A DNA stretch of 64,000 bases from Brienomyrus brachyistius. Lineage: Eukaryota > Chordata > Actinopteri > Osteoglossiformes > Mormyridae. This document shows positions 61,481 to 64,000 of the stretch, one piece after another. The position numbers were made by a program, and so were the translations under genes. The stretch covers positions 8,254,435 through 8,318,434 of the forward strand of contig NC_064538.1 in assembly GCF_023856365.1 (NCBI RefSeq). The letters run 5' to 3'. The number at the start of each line of letters is the position of its first letter. Position 1 is the stretch's first letter. Under the pieces are notes generated by a model. The model was given only the letters and a program-made list of their open reading frames with translations. It did not search any database and had not been told where the DNA came from.

Positions 61481-63208
61481 AGTAAGAGGCCTTTGTAACC
61501 TCCACAGATCCTGCTTGATGATCTACAGTAGCTAAATGTTTCTGTGTGTTAGACACAAGTCTGCTGTTCCTCAAAAATGTATCTCCAAGAAAATTTGAGG
61601 GTTATCATTTTGTAACCATAACACTGCAGGACATACCTCTAAGAACTGTCTGACCTGGTACCTCCACCTCATCTAATGTTGACAGGTCTGACAGAAGATG
61701 AAGGAAAAATTCTGTGCCACATAGAACCAACTGGATCCATGGAGATACCCTGGGAAAGAGCAGCTCTAATTGTAGAAATTCTGCAGCATCATAATCAATG
61801 TGATGCCGACCAAATGACCAACCAGTCAATCCTAAACTGTTTAATGTTCAGTCCCTCCTGAATACTAAAAGGATGCCTGTAGATCATTGGCTTGATTTAA
61901 TTAGAGTGGTATAATGGTGCTCAGTTACATCCCTGTAAAGTACTGAGTGTTTCACCATGCTGAGCATTTCTCTTGTGGCTGCTCAGGTCCTGACTTCTGT
62001 TTGTTGTTGGGGATTTCTTACTTCTCATGTTGTCATCAACTTTGTGACCTTCTGCCTGTGTTTGGATTACAGATTCAGATCATAGACCAGTTTTCCATGC
62101 TCGGCTGTACCTGTCTAATGACCTACCACAGGTTTCGTGGCCTACGACTGTTGGACACAATTTTGGAAATAAACCTGGTTTTATCTCAGGTGGATTATGA
62201 ACCAGGTTTAAGACCATATCTTTTGTAGTATTTGCATTTATTTGTTCCCAATGAATGTATACTGAACACATAGATATGTAAAAATATATTACCAAAATGG
62301 TTTGTAAAAGAAAAACCATCAGATCTTGAGAAATAACAAAGAAACAATAGAATATCAAAACCGCAGAGATTCTGGGTTTTTCTATGGGCATTGAAGACAT
62401 TTTCCTTTGGTTCTGTTTGCTGCTTTACTGTGGACTGTTCTCAAAGCGGACTTCATTACTAAATTAATTATCCATTGAAAAATGTACATCTGAACCGAAC
62501 ACCTTGCATTGTGAGAGCTTGAGATCCAGTGGACATTGAGTGTTCCTTGCATAATAGGAGCTATTCTTCTCCGTCTGAATAGTCTCAGCAGAATTAAAAC
62601 AAAAAGACATGGATTCATATGTCTGCCATTTTGTTTGGTACAAAAATGGTCATTTACATTCAGGTCTCTGAATGCGCCAATGTGACCTCTGGTTTCATAG
62701 AATTTATACTTTTCTGGCACATAATGTTCACTTAAAGGGAAAAAAAATTAAGCATGAAACCTAGTATGGTTGCAACTATTAGAATTTTGACGAGAATTTT
62801 TGATTATTTGGAATATTCAGATAGCGTAATGAAAATGCAAAGACTGCTAATAATTGTTTCACAGTTTTATTGAAAATTTGCTGGAAATCAGATAATTGAA
62901 AATTTGAAACTAACTCACTGTTGTTTTTCTGCTTCAAATGCAAATTGTGCTGTGGTGCAATGGCAGTTTGTATTTGCATAAAAATATCAGCCACTTGTGT
63001 GAAAAATGCCAGAACTCACTACATTGTTATGACCTTTGACTGCACACTTGGTTTTCTTGTCTTCCCTCCACAATTTTCCCACACATTTTTAACTGGTATG
63101 CAGGTAAGTGTTGATGTTTCCACTCTGTCTTAAGAATACAGACTGAAACTGGAAGGTTCTGTAGTTCTGTCATTGATGGATAAGCTACCATTAGAGATTA
63201 TTGTAATG
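61481..63208. other. intergenic stretch, no gene recognised
   Basis: Several frames of 60-110 codons on both strands lack any family resemblance and have no splice context. Confidence 0.45.
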
Positions 63209-63432
63209 CAGCATTTTCCAATCTGGTTCCCGGGGGACCCACTGACAGTCCATGTTTTTGCTGCGGAGAAAAACATGGACTGTCTGGCAGGGAGCTCAGA
63301 GGGAGCAAAAACATGGACTGTCTGGCAGGGAGCTCAGAGGGAGCAAAAACATGGACTGTCTGGCAGGGAGCTCAGAGGGAGCAAAAACATGGAACGACTG
63401 TGCATCCCTGAGGACTGGATTGGGAAACACTG
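63209..63432. mobile_element. hAT-like MITE carrying a 38-bp tandem repeat
   Basis: CAGCATTTTCCAATCTGG at the left and GGACTGGATTGGGAAACACTG at the right are inverted repeats. The interior holds GTCCATGTTTTTGC next to its own reverse complement and a 38-bp tandem repeat. The end sequences resemble known fish hAT MITEs; no clear target duplication was found. Confidence 0.6.
63271..63396. repeat. 38-bp tandem repeat, 3.3 units
   Basis: AAACATGGACTGTCTGGCAG recurs at 63271, 63309 and 63347, and AAACATGGA at 63385, at exact 38-base spacing. The three full units are identical, so expansion is recent. Confidence 0.95.
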
Positions 63433-64000
63433 TATATTTTTTAATTTCAAACATTTTCATTTTTGAATTTATTAAAACTATCAAATATTTGTTGCAGCTC
63501 AAATTGTCAATATCTTCTGCACCAGTAACAGTAATTCTCTGCCCACACAAAGCACAGCATGCCACAGCTGGTCATAATACAAAAGGCTGGCTGCTTCCTT
63601 CTTTGTGATCTCATCCATCTGACAGAAGGAAGAAAAAGATCCCCATTTTTACAGTTAACAAAAGAAAAACACACTTTCATGTCAGTTCCCACAAACTACC
63701 TTAATCTTAACAAGCCAAAAACATGCATAACCCAAAACCTAATGCAAAGTTCAACAGCAATCCACACTAATTACTTAACAGACACTTTATGTAGTCTATT
63801 GTCTGCCTATATGAATATTTCACAGGAGACAGTAGCCTGGTTTGCTGCCCGTAAGAATGATATGAAAGTCTTTAGACTTAAGAGATCCATGTTATACAAG
63901 TTACAATTATACTATAAACTCGTCCTTTTTTCCTAGAGTTCTGAAGCTAGAACTTTATGTTTGTGCAAAAGAGCAAATATGGACCAATGATATGTTTAGG
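63433..64000. other. window end, no gene recognised
   Basis: AT-rich. The + strand frame 63559-63936 is open for 125 codons but has no recognisable motif or splice context. Confidence 0.4.

Noticed and set aside
61605..61861. Frames of 61 and 74 codons on opposite strands
   Set aside because: Mutual shadows without motif, splice context or recognisable family.

Overview
The window is nuclear DNA of a bony fish, most likely a teleost. Genes are split by GT-AG introns, intergenic DNA is AT-rich and crowded with microsatellites, and the mobile elements are those typical of fish: Tc1/mariner, hAT, pogo/Tigger-type MITEs, Ty3 LTR elements, L2/CR1 LINEs and tRNA-derived SINEs. There is no CRISPR array, operon, rRNA or genuine tRNA gene. 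The species cannot be named from this sequence alone.

Three protein-coding genes are clear. (1) slc26a10, a SLC26/SulP anion-transporter family member, + strand, 17083-28337. Seventeen exons join in phase without a break, and a short eighteenth exon is proposed. (2) c1galt1, core 1 beta-1,3-galactosyltransferase, + strand. Coding exons lie at 37145-37373, 38527-39191 and 39902-40189, with probable 5' untranslated exons at 35.3, 35.74 and 36.05 kb. (3) tac3, the neurokinin B precursor, - strand, coding from 45077 down to at least 44279. It encodes two tachykinins, joined through a 27-nt micro-exon. c1galt1 and tac3 converge tail to tail. Two further coding candidates are unassigned: a single-pass membrane protein exon on the - strand (49443-49854, with a polyadenylation signal at 48831) and an isolated exon-like reading frame on the - strand (29707-29882).

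Layout: 1-17 kb is gene-free and holds a SINE, a 1.48-kb hAT-type element with target-site duplication, an L2 LINE relic, a Tc1 relic, a decayed Ty3 retrotransposon with both LTR remnants, and a 34-bp perfect inverted-repeat element. 17-29 kb is slc26a10, whose introns carry Tc1, hAT, CR1-like and MITE insertions. 29-35 kb holds the orphan exon, a Ty3 reverse-transcriptase relic and a ZMYM-type hAT relic. 35-46 kb is c1galt1 and tac3. 46-64 kb has no recognised gene apart from the 49.4-kb exon, and contains several MITEs, SINEs and foldback elements.

The three recognised genes do not form a pathway: an anion transporter, a Golgi O-glycan enzyme and a neuropeptide precursor. Their proximity is chromosomal neighbourhood only.
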